Below are positions 1-10,812 of a stretch of 64,000 bases of DNA, in pieces. The position numbers and the translations under genes are program-made. Under the pieces are notes generated by a model. The model was not told where the DNA came from, did not search any database, and saw nothing but the letters and a program-made list of their open reading frames with translations. Source of the DNA: Incurvaria masculella (taxonomy: Eukaryota; Arthropoda; Insecta; Lepidoptera; Incurvariidae). Each line of letters starts with the position of its first letter. Within the stretch, counting starts at the first letter, position 1. The DNA lies in NCBI GenBank assembly GCA_946894095.1, contig OX335664.1, positions 11,054,001-11,118,000 of the forward strand. The letters run 5' to 3'.

Positions 1-299
1 CTTTTTAGAACTAGACCCATTAATATATGTTGTACATTTAGTTATCCTAATAACTAAGTGACTTAAATAGTTTTTAAGATTGTCGATTAAATCTTTTTTA
101 GTTGTAGGTTATAGTAGTAGTTGTAGGTAGCTAATAACAGTTAAGCTAATTATTTAGTGCAAAATAAAACAACATCCAATATTGTTTACGGGAGGCTTTA
201 ACTGAATAAATTAATTAATGGCTGTTTTTTTGTGGTTATGACCTTTTTACAATAAATAATATTATGAAAAATACATAAATCAATAAAAAGTAAAATATA

Positions 300-515
300 C
301 AAAAACATAAAGAATATATTAAAACCAATATTAAATAAAAAAATTATAAAAACATAATATTCACAAACACATTCAAATAATATCTAAGTTTTTTTATTTC
401 AAAGATTTCAGTGTAGGTATATGCTCTTTTTTTAGAAACTCTACCTAAAAAGGGTTTATTTGTGTATCACTGTGTCAAAATAGTATTTTTTTTAATTATA
501 TAGAATTTTTAACAA
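300..515 (+). mobile_element. Helitron 3' body fragment without terminal hairpin
   Basis: Matches 6165-6315 (AATAATATCTAAGTTTTTTT, GGTATATGCTCTTTTTTTAG, TTTGTGTATCACTGTGTC) but lacks the GCCCGT hairpin and CTAG end. Confidence 0.6.
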
Positions 516-621
516 AAATAATTAAAACACCAGAATGAAGCTTTCTCAAGTGATTACAAATTGAGACAAATAATGCATTGCGTTTTTTTTTAATCTACGA
601 TATCCGCTTCCTTCACGACAG

Positions 622-1323
622 CCTTAAGAACGGCCCGTAGGCAGTGTTCCCCATACAAACGTAGTTTACTAATCATTTGGAAAATACTGTTCCGATTTGA
701 TTTATATTCATTATTAGGGTTCCGTACCCAAAGGGTGCCAACGGAACCCTATTACTAAGCCTCCGCTGTCCGTCCGTCCGTCCGTCCGTCCGTCCGTCCG
801 TCCGTCTGTCCGTCTGTCACAGGGCTGTATCTCAGTAACCGTAACAGATAGACAGCTGAAATATTCATAGAGTATGTATTTATTTTGCCGCTATAACAAC
901 AAATGGGTAAAATAAAAAAATAATAAAAATTAAAGGGGGGCCCCCATACAAAAAACGTGATTTTTTTGTATTAAATCTTTTACGATGGTACGGAACCCTT
1001 CATGTGCGAGTCCGACTCGCACTTGGCCGGTTTTATCTAATACTCTACAATTAATATCTGTGTCTGCATGTTTTTGTTTTGCTGAAAAATATAAAGCAAG
1101 TCAAATAACAGGCAAAAGAATATCTTCATACACATTTTCTTTTCTCTGTTGTGTGAACCAGGATATTTTTTTCAAAAAAACAAACACGTGGAGATATAGA
1201 TATTTGTTGCCTGATATTAAGTCCCAAATATCAAGAAAATTGGAACAGTGGTTTTCAAATGATTACTAAACTACGTTTGTATGGGGAGCGTAATTTTCTG
1301 ATGTTTACGGGCCCACCTTAAGA
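622..1323. mobile_element. Q inverted-repeat element interrupted by A
   Basis: TTAAGAACGGCCCGTAGGCA ... CCATACAAACGTAGTTTA at the left is inverted at 1266-1323 (TAAACTACGTTTGTATGGGG ... GGGCCCACCTTAAG). The TTAA ends resemble B. Confidence 0.65.
715..1036 (-). mobile_element. A element
   Basis: Full copy, minus orientation, with (CCGT)n about ten units long. It interrupts inverted-repeat element Q (622-1323). Confidence 0.85.
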
Positions 1324-1450
1324 GGATAACGAGGTGATCGAGGTCCATATAATGGCACGTGCCTGATTCCTCACTCAAATTAAGAAACATGTTTCTGATA
1401 ATTTGCATATTAAATAAATGAACTGTGAGGTACGCCTGTACGTTTTGATT
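1320..1450 (+). repeat. G repeat
   Basis: TTAAGAGGATAACGAGGTGA and AATGGCACGTGCCTGATTCC are shared with 6868-7020, 7738-7877 (inverse) and 52115-52205 (inverse). Confidence 0.6.
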
Positions 1451-1863
1451 TGATTGATTTGATAAGTTAACTTATATCTATTCAAAATTCCCTTACAAAT
1501 CTTGACAGGGTTATATCATGGATTTGAGATACGTTGTAAAAAAACACGCAAAATTTCCTAACCAATCTTAACAGGGTTTTATCATGGGTAAGTTGTAAAA
1601 AAATATTTTATAAATACTAAAGAGAGCTTTGAAATTGGTGAGATTCTATGTAGGAAGGTCAAACTGAATTCTAAAAATAAAATAATTTATGTTAGAGCTG
1701 CTCCAATGGATAGCCTGTTGAGAACTTTCACAAAATTCCCGTTCGCAGGGCGGTTGTTAATATGAAAGCATTTTTCACAGCATCGCCTAATTGCTGCCCA
1801 ACTCGAGGGTACCGCGCAGTCGAACCTCGCCTGCCCGGCGCGACTCATAGGGGAGTTCTTTAA

Positions 1864-2150
1864 GCTTCCGTACCCAAAGGGTGAAAAAGGAACCCTATTA
1901 CTTAGCCTCCGTTGTCCGTCCGTCCGTATGTCACAGGGCTGTATCTCATCAACCGTAATAGTAAGGCAGCTGAAATTTTCATGGAGTGTGTATTTGTTTT
2001 GCCGCTATAACAACAAATAGGTCAAATAAATTTAAAAAAAAAAGGGGGGGGGGGCATACAAAAAACGTTACTTTTTTGTGTTAAATCTTGTAATATGGTA
2101 CGGAACCCTTCGTGTGAAAGTCCGACTCGCACATGGCCGGATTTTTTTTA
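1864..2150 (-). mobile_element. A element
   Basis: Minus orientation from TTCCGTACCCAAAGGGTG to TGGCCGGATTTTTTT. The microsatellite is nearly absent (three CCGT units), showing that array length varies among copies. Confidence 0.8.
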
Positions 2151-2399
2151 TGTAACTGAACATGGATGGCTAATACCAAACAACCCACCCATATGGAAAC
2201 CCGTGCTGAATAAGCTGAAAACTGAATTCCGGAGAGGTGCACCGACAACAGACGTCGAGGAATATACAGTCAGCGTGTTTTGCACTTCACACGAAATTCG
2301 GACCGCAGCTAATCCTCAAGAAAATGTACGAGCGTTGCCATGGACGCTGAGAAGTGAAGCAAAGCGGCGGGTAGCCAGTAACGTGCCTACCTCCGTCGC

Positions 2400-2470
2400 G
2401 ACAGGCACGTTCTCCTGAAGATGGAGCCCATGTGAGGCTCCGAAACGTCGAGCAGCACGTCCTGCTCCTC
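2400..2470 (+). ncRNA. Candidate hammerhead-type ribozyme core
   Basis: CTGAAGA at 2416 fits the CUGANGA core. It is followed by stem II GGAGCC/GGCTCC (loop CATGTGA) and GAAA. Then come a 3-bp stem III CGT/ACG and the potential cleavage triplet GTC at about 2460. Stem I does not pair convincingly, so activity is doubtful. Such cores are known in PLE-associated repeats; the surrounding 2165-2500 is not otherwise assigned. Confidence 0.3.
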
Positions 2471-2511
2471 ACACGCGCGGTAAGCCGTCAAACTAAATAC
2501 CAAACAAATTG

Positions 2512-2865
2512 CTCGTGGTCTAGGGGCTAGAGGACTTGCCGTTCATGCGAGAGGTCTGGGTTCAGATCCTCGCCCGGACATGCACCACTTTCTTTCTCTT
2601 TCTGAGTTGGATAAGTGCATTTCGTTACGAATGCGAGCTGTTCCATGGTTCGGAACCCATGTAAAACTGTAGGTCCCCTTTTCCTACTAGGTGGTAGAGT
2701 TAAGCCCGCCCGCATTGGATGAAACTATGGTTGAAGCTGATCCAGTTCAATGTAGCCGTGCTCATAAAGGGAAGGTCCTGGCATGGCACCTAATACGGGA
2801 ATGTGGTGTATCGGGCTAATATTATAAGGGTAGTCGTATGGTATTACCCTTACATACGGACGGGC
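2512..2865 (+). mobile_element. S SINE, tRNA-headed
   Basis: The head GCTCGTGGTCTAGGGGCTAG with a B-box-like GGTTCAGATCC at about 2569 resembles a tRNA promoter. The shared body follows (TTTCGTTACGAATGCGAGCT, CATGTAAAACTGTAGGTCCC, AAGGTCCTGGCATGGCACCT). Confidence 0.78.
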
Positions 2866-3390
2866 TTACCTACAGGTTTTCAAAATTTCTTCAAAAAAAC
2901 TTATATTACTCAGCGAATTTCAGGAGTTACAGGACCGCTCTGCGTCATCATTAGCGGAGCTTAAAGCGGTCCTCATGAAATATATGATTTTTTCGTTTAA
3001 TTAAATGCGGGGCGCGGATTTTACCTCAATAAAGCGCAGATGTTTCAACGAGTCGCTTTCAGCGCTTACAGGTGTGTTCGTATACGTAGTTAACTCGCTA
3101 TTTTGATAGCCTTGCGGTCCCAAATAAAAAAAAAAATACCGGTCAAGCCTTCTTCTTTCAACACCATTAAAATTTTGCATTTTCTCAAAAAGTGTGAAGT
3201 TTTGGGGAAAAATAGTGATTTAGTGCACATTTTTTGTTGGAATTTTACGAGAACAATACGGGACAAAAAATGTGACCAACGGACACCAGAGCAAGACAAT
3301 AGGGGCACCCTTTTTCCCTAGGTCCCTAGTTACGTAAAACCGTCAAACCCCATACGAATTTACGTACCCCGTTCATGCACCACTCCCTTT
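2866..3390. other. Unassigned intergenic or intronic sequence
   Basis: No repeat partner in the window and no convincing coding potential. Confidence 0.4.
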
Positions 3391-3432
3391 TTAGGGTTCC
3401 GTTTTCACCCTTTGGGTACGGAACTCTCAAAA
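3391..3432 (+). mobile_element. A element, 3' hairpin only
   Basis: TTAGGGTTCCGTTTTCACCC and TTTGGGTACGGAACTCTCAA remain. Nothing 5' of the terminal hairpin is present. Confidence 0.7.
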
Positions 3433-3520
3433 GGAAGTGGTGCATGAACGGGGTGGGGAATTGAACTCAGACATCTGAAATGCAAGGGAAGTCCTTCGCC
3501 ACTAAACTGCGAGCAGTCTA
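3428..3520 (-). mobile_element. S SINE, head fragment
   Basis: Minus orientation of the tRNA-like head (GTTCAATTCC box, AGTTTAGTGGCGAAGGAC). The body is missing. Confidence 0.6.
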
Positions 3521-4086
3521 TCGACGAGCCGCTCGGGTGAACGTCCACAACGCAACTGACCCGAAGGAAGCCTGGACCGGCAGGTATCAATACATAAATG
3601 ATTTCCTCTACTCGCGAATAAACGGTTACTATGCTGATGTTCATGACAATAAGCAGAATAATATCCCAACATGTAAAGATGTATTATAAACAAACTTTAT
3701 AATTTAAGCTACCCTATGCATTCATGTTCTTTATGGTAAGGCGGAAGGCGCCATCTTTATGAAATATCTTCATTTTAGGGGTTAGGAGAAGACACACGTC
3801 TGTAACGTCTTCATCTATAACTTCTCCAGATACATCTATAAACCCAATCATTTACACGAACTGCTTATGGAATCGTCTTATCTGTTACGTTTCACGTTGG
3901 CTTATCGCAGCGGAAGCGGGGTCGTGACATCGGTACAAATGTCGTGTCAAAGTGACAGCTGTCAGGAGGGGCGGCGGAGAGACGGGGGAGAGGCCATTTC
4001 ATGAATGAGAATTGGTTATTTCGAATGGAGATTTATGTTATCTGTAACAGCTTACTCAGGACACGCAACCTCTTCGTTGCAATAAA
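3520..4086. other. Unassigned sequence
   Basis: Single-copy in the window; no gene recognised. Confidence 0.4.
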
Positions 4087-4478
4087 TGACCATGGTAAGT
4101 AACTCGGCATTAATTGTAAATCTTTGTAAATTTTGTTAAAATCATTGACAAACACTTTTGTAAATTTACACTAAGTGGACGTTGAAAAAAAAACAGCGGA
4201 GTTTCTTTCCAGTTCTTCTTCGCTGTGATTTGTTTTGCTGAACTAGCCAATGTTCAAATATGACAAATCCGAGTGCAGTGTACTGTCTATGGATGATGAA
4301 TAAACAATACAATACTCGCCAGGTGAACAGCAGGTGAATAGACAAAATAGTGATTCAATCTGACGTTTACTTGCATTTTGTACCATGCCAACTGGCAAAT
4401 TTCAGTTCGCTTGGCCGAATAACACATCGCACATGTTCACCTACTGTTCACTTAGCTCGTTAACTCACCATGGTAGTT
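4087..4478. mobile_element. H MITE interrupted by a D repeat
   Basis: Inverted ends ACCATGGTAAGTAACTCG and GTTAACTCACCATGGT enclose AATCTGACGTTTACTTGCAT and CGAATAACACATCGCACATG, matching 24473-24712. Confidence 0.75.
4107..4313 (+). mobile_element. D repeat inserted in H with 5-bp duplication
   Basis: ACTCG occurs at 4102-4106 and 4314-4318, while the undisturbed H copy has it once. The insert ends GATGAATAAACAATACAAT. Variable 5' truncation and a constant 3' end show that D is the tail of a LINE-like retroelement. Confidence 0.78.
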
Positions 4479-4651
4479 CTTACGTGTCGTCGTAACTCGA
4501 GAACATCAGGAGTGAGCGAACTGACTGACTGGCGGCGCTATGTATTAACAACTTAACGGATGCGTTTCGGTCGCGACTGCCGTCCTTTCTTGCTCGATGG
4601 TCAGGGCACATCTATCATCTACGTAGCTATGTATTCTCCTTCACCAATATC

Positions 4652-4795
4652 TTAGTAGATACATAGCTGTGCGACTGGGGATTTTGAGATAAATATTATA
4701 CCTTCGCGCTTTGGCGGAGCACTGATGCTTCTGTTACTTTTAAAAAGATAATCTCGAAGGACCATTCGAGACAGTTCAGCACCGCGAAGCTAGCT
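4652..4795 (+). repeat. J repeat
   Basis: TAGTAGATACATAGCTGTGC and GAAGGACCATTCGAGACAGT, shared with 26149-26312 and 58852-59032; followed directly by B. Confidence 0.65.
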
Positions 4796-4796
4796 T

Positions 4797-5172
4797 AAGG
4801 TGGCACTTCCCGACAGGACTCACTTATTCGTGGGCACGGTACAAAACCGTGGTATTGCGCTCTGGGACCTTCTCTGTTTCAAAGCTCTGTGATGAGGAGG
4901 ATGCAACATGCCCACAAAGCAGACAATGCGCATAGTGTATGATTTGGTACCCGAAATGATTAAAAATCTTCATGAGACAAGCTATGTCTTGTGACTAATC
5001 TTTTTAAGATGTTACTATGTTATCGTTGAGTAATCCACCTCCAAAGTTATTGTATAAATCGCGCAAAATATTCGAACTTCCGGACCTTATAACTTAGAAA
5101 CCAAACACAATATTAGAATGCCAACAGTTTGATCAAATAAGCCTATTTTGAGCAAAATGTTGGATTTCTGAC
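4797..5172 (+). mobile_element. B element, 3'-truncated
   Basis: TTAAGGTGGCACTTCCCGAC, GGGCACGGTACAAAACCGTG (short hairpin), TCTGGGACCTTCTCTGTTTC, ending after ATTTTGAGCAAAATGTTGGA. Confidence 0.75.
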
Positions 5173-5234
5173 ACCCAAACGGTGTCCATTTCCGAACTTA
5201 TTTGACTAAATGTAGAAATCTAAAAGCAAATGGA

Positions 5235-5490
5235 TTTGTTTGTTTATCCATATATTCTGTGTTTGCTTGTATCAAGAAATCACATTACTTTAAGATTTCT
5301 AAATTGAAAAATCGACTTTTTTTATTATAATTATTATTTAAATAAATGATGGAATCAAAAAATATTAACAATCCATTATCAGTCTGGAGTTCTATTTGGA
5401 CTTGCTGAGGCGTTTCACAACATATTATTACATTTGTATAAAGGTGCATTTGTGTGGCGCAAGTAGTTGGCTAGTCCTAGCGTCTTAAAT
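5235..5490 (+). repeat. F repeat
   Basis: Same text as 31990-32218: AAATAAATGATGGAAT, TCAGTCTGGAGTTCTATTTG, GTAGTTGGCTAGTCCTAGCG. Class unknown. Confidence 0.7.
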
Positions 5491-5839
5491 GTTCACTCGA
5501 TTAAATATTGATTTCAAAAGGAAAGTACTTAAACGAGTATTCTGCTGTATTTATGTTATTCAGTGATGATAGCTCAGATAGTAAGGTCCCAACTTGTGCC
5601 CTGTTTCTCCACGTTGCCTCCGTTCGTCCGCCGTGCTGCCGTGCTGCCGTGCGTCACGCCCCCGCGAAGTTCGGGCTTGGCGTGACGCCAGGCGCGTGTA
5701 GGGGCGGCGGAGACGTGAACAACTAAGTCGACCGTTTGTCGTTTGTGAGCGAGAGCAATGGCGACGACTCAGCTGAAGACAGATATCTAAATCTTTGGCT
5801 GCTTAACCGACGACGAGGAAAGGCTAAAGCGATGAAATA
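5490..5839. other. Unassigned; G+C-rich patch at 5580-5770
   Basis: Contains GTGCTGCCGTGCTGCCGTGC and an inverted pair GCGTCACGCC...GGCGTGACGC. No gene recognised. Confidence 0.3.
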
Positions 5840-6347
5840 AGGTTTATTTACCATAACCAAAAAAAATACGACTATATGTTAACCTTAAAAAATAACACAC
5901 AGCAATAGAGAAGAGTAAAAAATAACTAAAATAAAAAAATACAATAATTAGATAACTAAAATAATCTAAGAGACAAACTAGTAACAAGGTAATCATCTAA
6001 ATAATATTTCTATCTGTCTGCCTATTACGGTTCATGAGATACAGCTCTGTGACAGACGGACAGACGGACGGACGGACGGACGGACAGCGGAGGCTTAGTA
6101 ATAGGGTTCCGTTTTCACCCTTTGGGTACGGAACCCTAAAAATGATAAAAAGCTACAAAAAAACATTATATTCACAAAAAAATTAAAATAATATCTAAGT
6201 TTTTTTTTTAATTTAAATATTGCAATGTAGGTATATGCTCTTTTTTTAGGAACTCTACGTAAAAAGAGTTTATTTGTGTATCATTGTGTCAAAATAATAT
6301 TTTTTTAAATTATATTATGCCCGTGCAAAGCCGGGACGGGCTGCTAG
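5840..6347 (+). mobile_element. Helitron 3' part, interrupted by an A fragment
   Basis: It ends with GCCCGTGCAAAGCCGGGACG, GGCTGCTAG at 6347. The body TTTGTGTATCATTGTGTCAA matches other copies. The A fragment at 6011-6142 lies inside. The 5' end was not found. Confidence 0.7.
6011..6142 (+). mobile_element. A element, 3' half
   Basis: From TATCTGTCTGCCTATTACGG through (GGAC)n to GGTACGGAACCCTAAAAA. The 5' half is missing. Confidence 0.8.
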
Positions 6348-6476
6348 TAAATAAATAATTTACAAACATTATTTCTGCATGATTGTAGCCCTTTTGGTAA
6401 CGCATTGTTTGTTAATTGAGGATGACTAGGTGCCATGCCAGGACCGTCGAATAAAATATAAATAAAAAATAACAAA

Positions 6477-6560
6477 AATCGTAACTACAAAAATGGCAAT
6501 TATTTTTTACTTTTTAGTGCTTTTTCATTGAAGTCGGTTATTTTTTTTGTTAAAATTTTT
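6477..6560 (+). mobile_element. C element, right-end fragment only
   Basis: It matches the right arm and end of the other C copies (AATCGTAACTACAAAAATGG, then GAAGTCGGTTATTTTTTTTG). The rest of the element is absent. Confidence 0.7.
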
Positions 6561-6867
6561 CCACCCAGCGGTGGATATGCGCTTATGCAACTCAGAAAGA
6601 GAGAGTGGTACATGAAATGTCGCGATTTGACCCGTGACCCCATGAGAATCAATGCCCTGCGCCCTCTATCCCCGCAATCTAACCAAACCTAACTTCAAAA
6701 AACTGTTGATTCCAAATTGATGGATGGATACACTCCATTTTAATTAGATAATTTCAAATTGGGAGCAATGCCGCGACTCGGTAGCTAGGTAGAGACTTGG
6801 CAAATTGCGAAAGTAATGAATTTCGGCTCGAGTAAGCAGAACCAGGTGACGCCCGGAGCCGCGGATT

Positions 6868-7030
6868 CGACTTAAGAGGGTAATGAGACCATCAAGTTCC
6901 ATACAATGGCTCGTGTCTGTTTCCTCAGTCAAATTAAGATTTTTATTTTTTATTTTGCACATCAAGTAAACAAAATGAGAGCTACGTCTGAACGTTTTCA
7001 TTTTGTTGATAACTTAATTCATAAAAATAC
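6868..7030 (+). repeat. G repeat
   Basis: GACTTAAGAGGGTAATGAGA and ATGGCTCGTGTCTGTTTCCT, longest copy of the family here. Confidence 0.6.
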
Positions 7031-7103
7031 ATACAGTGTTAACAAAAACAAAATAATACCTGAGCAAAATAAAACCGGCTACTTACTAAACTAAACGAAT
7101 AAC

Positions 7104-7510
7104 TGAATGCGATATGTATGTAAGTATAATCGACCGTGAAGCAAGGACACATTAATTGAAGAAAGAGCCCAGTAAAAATGTAAATGTCCGCAACGCAGAT
7201 GAAGCGTTAAATAAATGTATGTAGGTATAATCTTAAACACTGTGTTAGTAGGAGGCATTCATTGCGGGAGGAGGGAATGTAGGTGAGTTCCAATTTATGG
7301 ATATACAGCAGGTGGCGAAATTGGTTGACGCAATACCCGCGAATGGTATGTTTTGCTGGTTCGGGTCCAGCCTTGCAGCATATTCGTAAACTAGTTCTTT
7401 GTACGGGGCTCTTTCTTCAATTAATGTATCCTTGCTTCACGGTCGATTATACGTACACACATATCACATTCCTTGGAATAAGCGACGTACCTGCTTAGTA
7501 CGAAAAAGTT
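7104..7510 (+). mobile_element. K element, tRNA-like, rearranged
   Basis: A tRNA-like block at 7314-7380 has the A-box-like TGGCGAAATTGGTTGACGC and B-box-like GGTTCGGGTCC. It is flanked by the TTAATGTATCC...CACGGTCGATTATAC end. The first 70 bp are the same end in inverse orientation. Confidence 0.65.
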
Positions 7511-7737
7511 TATTTACTTAAACTGACAACTTATACTATACTTAACTAAATAGAAAATTTCCTCCATGCCCGCCGAGCTGCTCATAGTACCTAAAATGCT
7601 CTGTACGTTTCCTCGCTGAATGTCCATGTTGATTCGCCGTATGATAACTTGACTTACATCCATGATGTAGCCCTTAAACATTTCAATACAGATTTTTGGA
7701 GTCTTATATCATGGAAATAAGATAAGTTATCAAAAAA

Positions 7738-7877
7738 ATGAAAACGTGCAGACGTAGCTCTCACTTGATTTATTTAATGTGCGAAATTTCAGAAAAATAT
7801 TTCTTAATTTGTCTGAGGAAACAGGCAAAAGCCATTGTATAGAACTCAATCACCTCATTATCCTCTTAATAAGGAGG
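7738..7877 (-). repeat. G repeat
   Basis: Inverse copy ending CACCTCATTATCCTCTTAA. Confidence 0.6.
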
Positions 7878-8461
7878 CGGATTATTATTATTCGCTACCT
7901 GTTGCTGAGAGGTAGCCGGCGCGGCGGAGGCGGTTCCGCCGTAATTGTAGACCGGGAGATAGGATATAAGTCAAACATTTTAGCTATTATTATTTACGGT
8001 TTATTTGCTTTTACGGTAAAAGGAAATAACAAAGCTAGGACAGAGCCCAGCGAGCGTGAAAAGGACTTTAACTCGAATGTATGGGGTCGGTGTAGGATAT
8101 TTGCGTCATGAGATTATGGCATCCCCAGCAGCATTAAAGGAAAAATAAATACAAACACTTTGGAAATATCAGCTGCCTGGATGCCGGCACCAGTATTTGA
8201 CAATGCCATGTATTTTCCTTTATATCGTTGGTTTGTAAGAATACGAAGACATGACATTACACGCCGAGGATGAGCTCTAGGAGTATCAGGTCGGCCCATT
8301 CAATTCTCCGCCATCTGGGCGTATCAGCCGACTCGCGAGCGCAGCCTAGTCGAGCTGTGTGGTTTCAGATTCGTTCATTTGATGTTTTCCCTCTATCAAA
8401 ATATTTCTCTCTCTCTCTCAAAATATTCAAATAGGTTAGCAAAGGTTGGGAAAAATGTCCA
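7878..8461. other. Unassigned sequence before the LINE relic
   Basis: No repeat partner or domain recognised; a CT-rich microsatellite lies at 8405-8420. Confidence 0.4.
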
Positions 8462-8613
8462 AGAGTTTTGTTTGTGGCAGTCTTAAATTCTATAATAAAT
8501 TGCCAGACTACCTATATTCGTAAAATGGGTGCAAACGAATTTAAAACAAAAATTAAGTCCATCTTAAATAATAAAAGTTTCTACACTGTTAAAATATTGT
8601 CTGAAGAATCATA
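8462..8613 (+). pseudogene. LINE reverse transcriptase C-terminus, frameshifted relic
   Basis: VCGSLKFYNKLPDYLYS in one frame, then MGANEFKTKIKSILNNKSFY and TVKILSEES plus stop in another. KxYNKLP...FKxxLKxxLxxxxFYTVxE is the usual end of Jockey/CR1-like RT ORFs. T-rich 3' sequence follows to 8870. Confidence 0.65.
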
Positions 8614-8876
8614 GTATGATAGTTATTTTTAAATGGTTATTTAGTTTTTTTTTTTATTTTATGACTTTGTTTCTAACCTGTATTTATGTTGTTGACTTAC
8701 ACATAACTTTTTTTTATTGTATATAATGCTATTTTCATTATTTAAAATATGTTTTTATTATTTAGATTTGGATTTTGTGTGATTTTTATTTTGACGAAGC
8801 CTATATACAGCTGACACTGGTAGTATTTATTATAATTGACATATCTGAGTGCTTGCAAAATGACAAAATGATTAAT

Positions 8877-9160
8877 AAAAAACCGGCCAAGTGCAAGTCG
8901 GACTCGCACACGAAGGGTTCCGTACCATCGTACCAAAAAAAAATCAGGTTTTTTGTATGGAGGCCCCCTTTAATTTTAATATTTTTTTAATCTTACCTAT
9001 TTGTTGTTATAGTGGCAAAATAAATACACACTCTGTGAAAATTTCAGCTGTCTATCTGTTACGGTTACTGAGATACAGCCCTGTGACAGACGGACGGACG
9101 GACAGCGGAGGCTTAGTAATAGGGTTCCGTTTTCACCCTTTGGGTACGGAACCCTTAAAA
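8877..9160 (+). mobile_element. A element
   Basis: Full copy from AAAAAACCGGCCAAGTGC to GGTACGGAACCCTTAAAA, with a short GGAC array. Confidence 0.85.
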
Positions 9161-9309
9161 TGAAATTAAATAAAAAATAAAATCCTACATACACTTTTAG
9201 ATTCGTTTAGGCGCCGCCAAATTAAAAAAATTTGAAATACCATCGATTTCAAAATATATTGTTGAGTTATTCTTAAAGATTAACAATCTGTAAAAAAATA
9301 TCACACTGT

Positions 9310-9430
9310 TGTTTTAAGACGGTCGTGAAGATAGCGGGGCTCCGAGATTTTTTTTAATAAATGCATTCTTAGTCCATTGGCCAAGGCACAATTTTTCACG
9401 CTGATTGCGAATCAAACTAGCGAAATCGAT
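9310..9430 (+). repeat. L repeat
   Basis: GACGGTCGTGAAGATAGCGG and GTCCATTGGCCAAGGCACAA match 57278-57390. Confidence 0.55.
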
Positions 9431-9541
9431 AGTACATAAAAGTTATACGCACTTGCTCATGTAGTATAATCCCAGCTAGATCGCTTTGCAAACACGTTCT
9501 TATATTAGTTTAATATAAATAACATTATAAAAAGAGCACTG

Positions 9542-9981
9542 GTGACAGCAAACTACCCCAGCATCACCGAGCCCCCAGGAATCAGTCGCTCGGATGGTAA
9601 ACGCCCGGACGGGGTGACCTTAGTGCCGTGGGCAAGTGGAAAGGCATTAATATGGGACGCCACCTGTGTGGATACTCTGGCGCCGTCCTACATTCAGGCC
9701 ACTTCTCGCGCGGCCGGAGCTGCAGCTAAGAGGGCAGCAGCAAATAAACATCAAAAATACAGCTGCGTGGCGAGTTCCTTTGAGTTTTAAGCTTTCGCCG
9801 TCGAGACACTCGGTTCATGGTCACCAGAAGCGATAACTTTTGCTTCAACGTTAGGCAAACTTTTAAATGAAAGTTCTGGTGATCCCAGGTCCGGGGCACA
9901 TTTTGTCCGGCGAATAAGCCTCGAAATCCAAAGAGGCAACACGGCCAGTATTCTAGGTACAGCTGGAGCTCCGGCTCTTTA
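9542..9981 (+). pseudogene. Retroelement-type C-terminal domain, possibly restriction-like nuclease, one in-frame stop
   Basis: One frame runs from about 9542 to the TAG at 9979-9981, broken only by TAA at 9788-9790. It reads RPDGVTLVPWASGKALIWDA, then TCVDTLAPSYIQATSRAAG, KHQKYSCVASSFEF, stop, [34 protein letters not shown] and NTASILGT. This text (PDG...W..G..LIWDATC.DTLA and AVETLG) is a familiar C-terminal module of animal reverse-transcriptase-type elements. The PD...WD spacing suggests a PD-(D/E)XK fold, which is inference. Upstream RT sequence is absent, so this is a relic. Confidence 0.6.
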
Positions 9982-10261
9982 GAAGAAGTTTTTTATCTTT
10001 AAGTCTAAATTAAATATGTATTTCATTAACATTAGTTCCTACCTATCTAATAAAGAGATTGTACATCAGAACCAGGGGCAGTACTCATTAGTTTAATTCT
10101 CTAACGCAATTACTTGAATTTATTTATCTGTTTTTCTTGCTTAAAGAAAGTGGCAACCGGCTCCCTCTGAACTGGATATCGTAACCTGTAAATACGTTCT
10201 CGGCGTACTGAGGTCAATTTAGAGAACCTAGTTGGACGATATTTGCTTCATACTTCGTTCC

Positions 10262-10812
10262 CAAATTGAACCTGGCGGGACAAACTCAATCGCGGGCACG
10301 GTACAAAACCGTGCTATTGCGCTCTGGGACCTTCTCTGTTTCAAAGAAAAAAACAGGCCAATGCAACATGTCCGCAAAGCAGACAATGCACATAGTGTAT
10401 GATTTGGTAAGATTTACGAAAATTTTAATTACACAACGTCTCATAGATATAAGAAAACCACGACCGCTGTAGTAAAAAATCTAAAAAAAACTAAATTGAT
10501 CATAAATCTTGATGAAACAAGCTATATCTGATGAATAATCTTTTTAAGATGTTTTTACTTTATCGTTGAATAATCCACCTCCAAAGTTATTGCATAAAAC
10601 GCGCAAAAAATTCGAACTTTCGGACCTTATAACTTAGAAACCAAACACAATTATACAAGGCCAACGGTCATCAGACATCTAGTTACACCAAATAAAGCTA
10701 TTTTGAGCAAAATTTGGGAGAAATGGGCGCATGATCTTCTTTCTACGGTTGTATGGGGAATTGAGCGGGAAGTCCACTGAAGACTTTATCAACGAGGAAG
10801 GCCCACCTTAAC
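10262..10812 (+). mobile_element. B element
   Basis: From CCTGGCGGGACAAACTCAAT to GGAAGGCCCACCTTAA; the right end has the inverted form of the B terminus. Confidence 0.75.

Noticed and set aside
7314..7380. tRNA gene (and similar blocks at 13768-13835, 61978-62042 and the S heads)
   Set aside because: A- and B-box-like motifs are present but no complete cloverleaf with a plausible acceptor stem was found, and each block sits inside a dispersed repeat.
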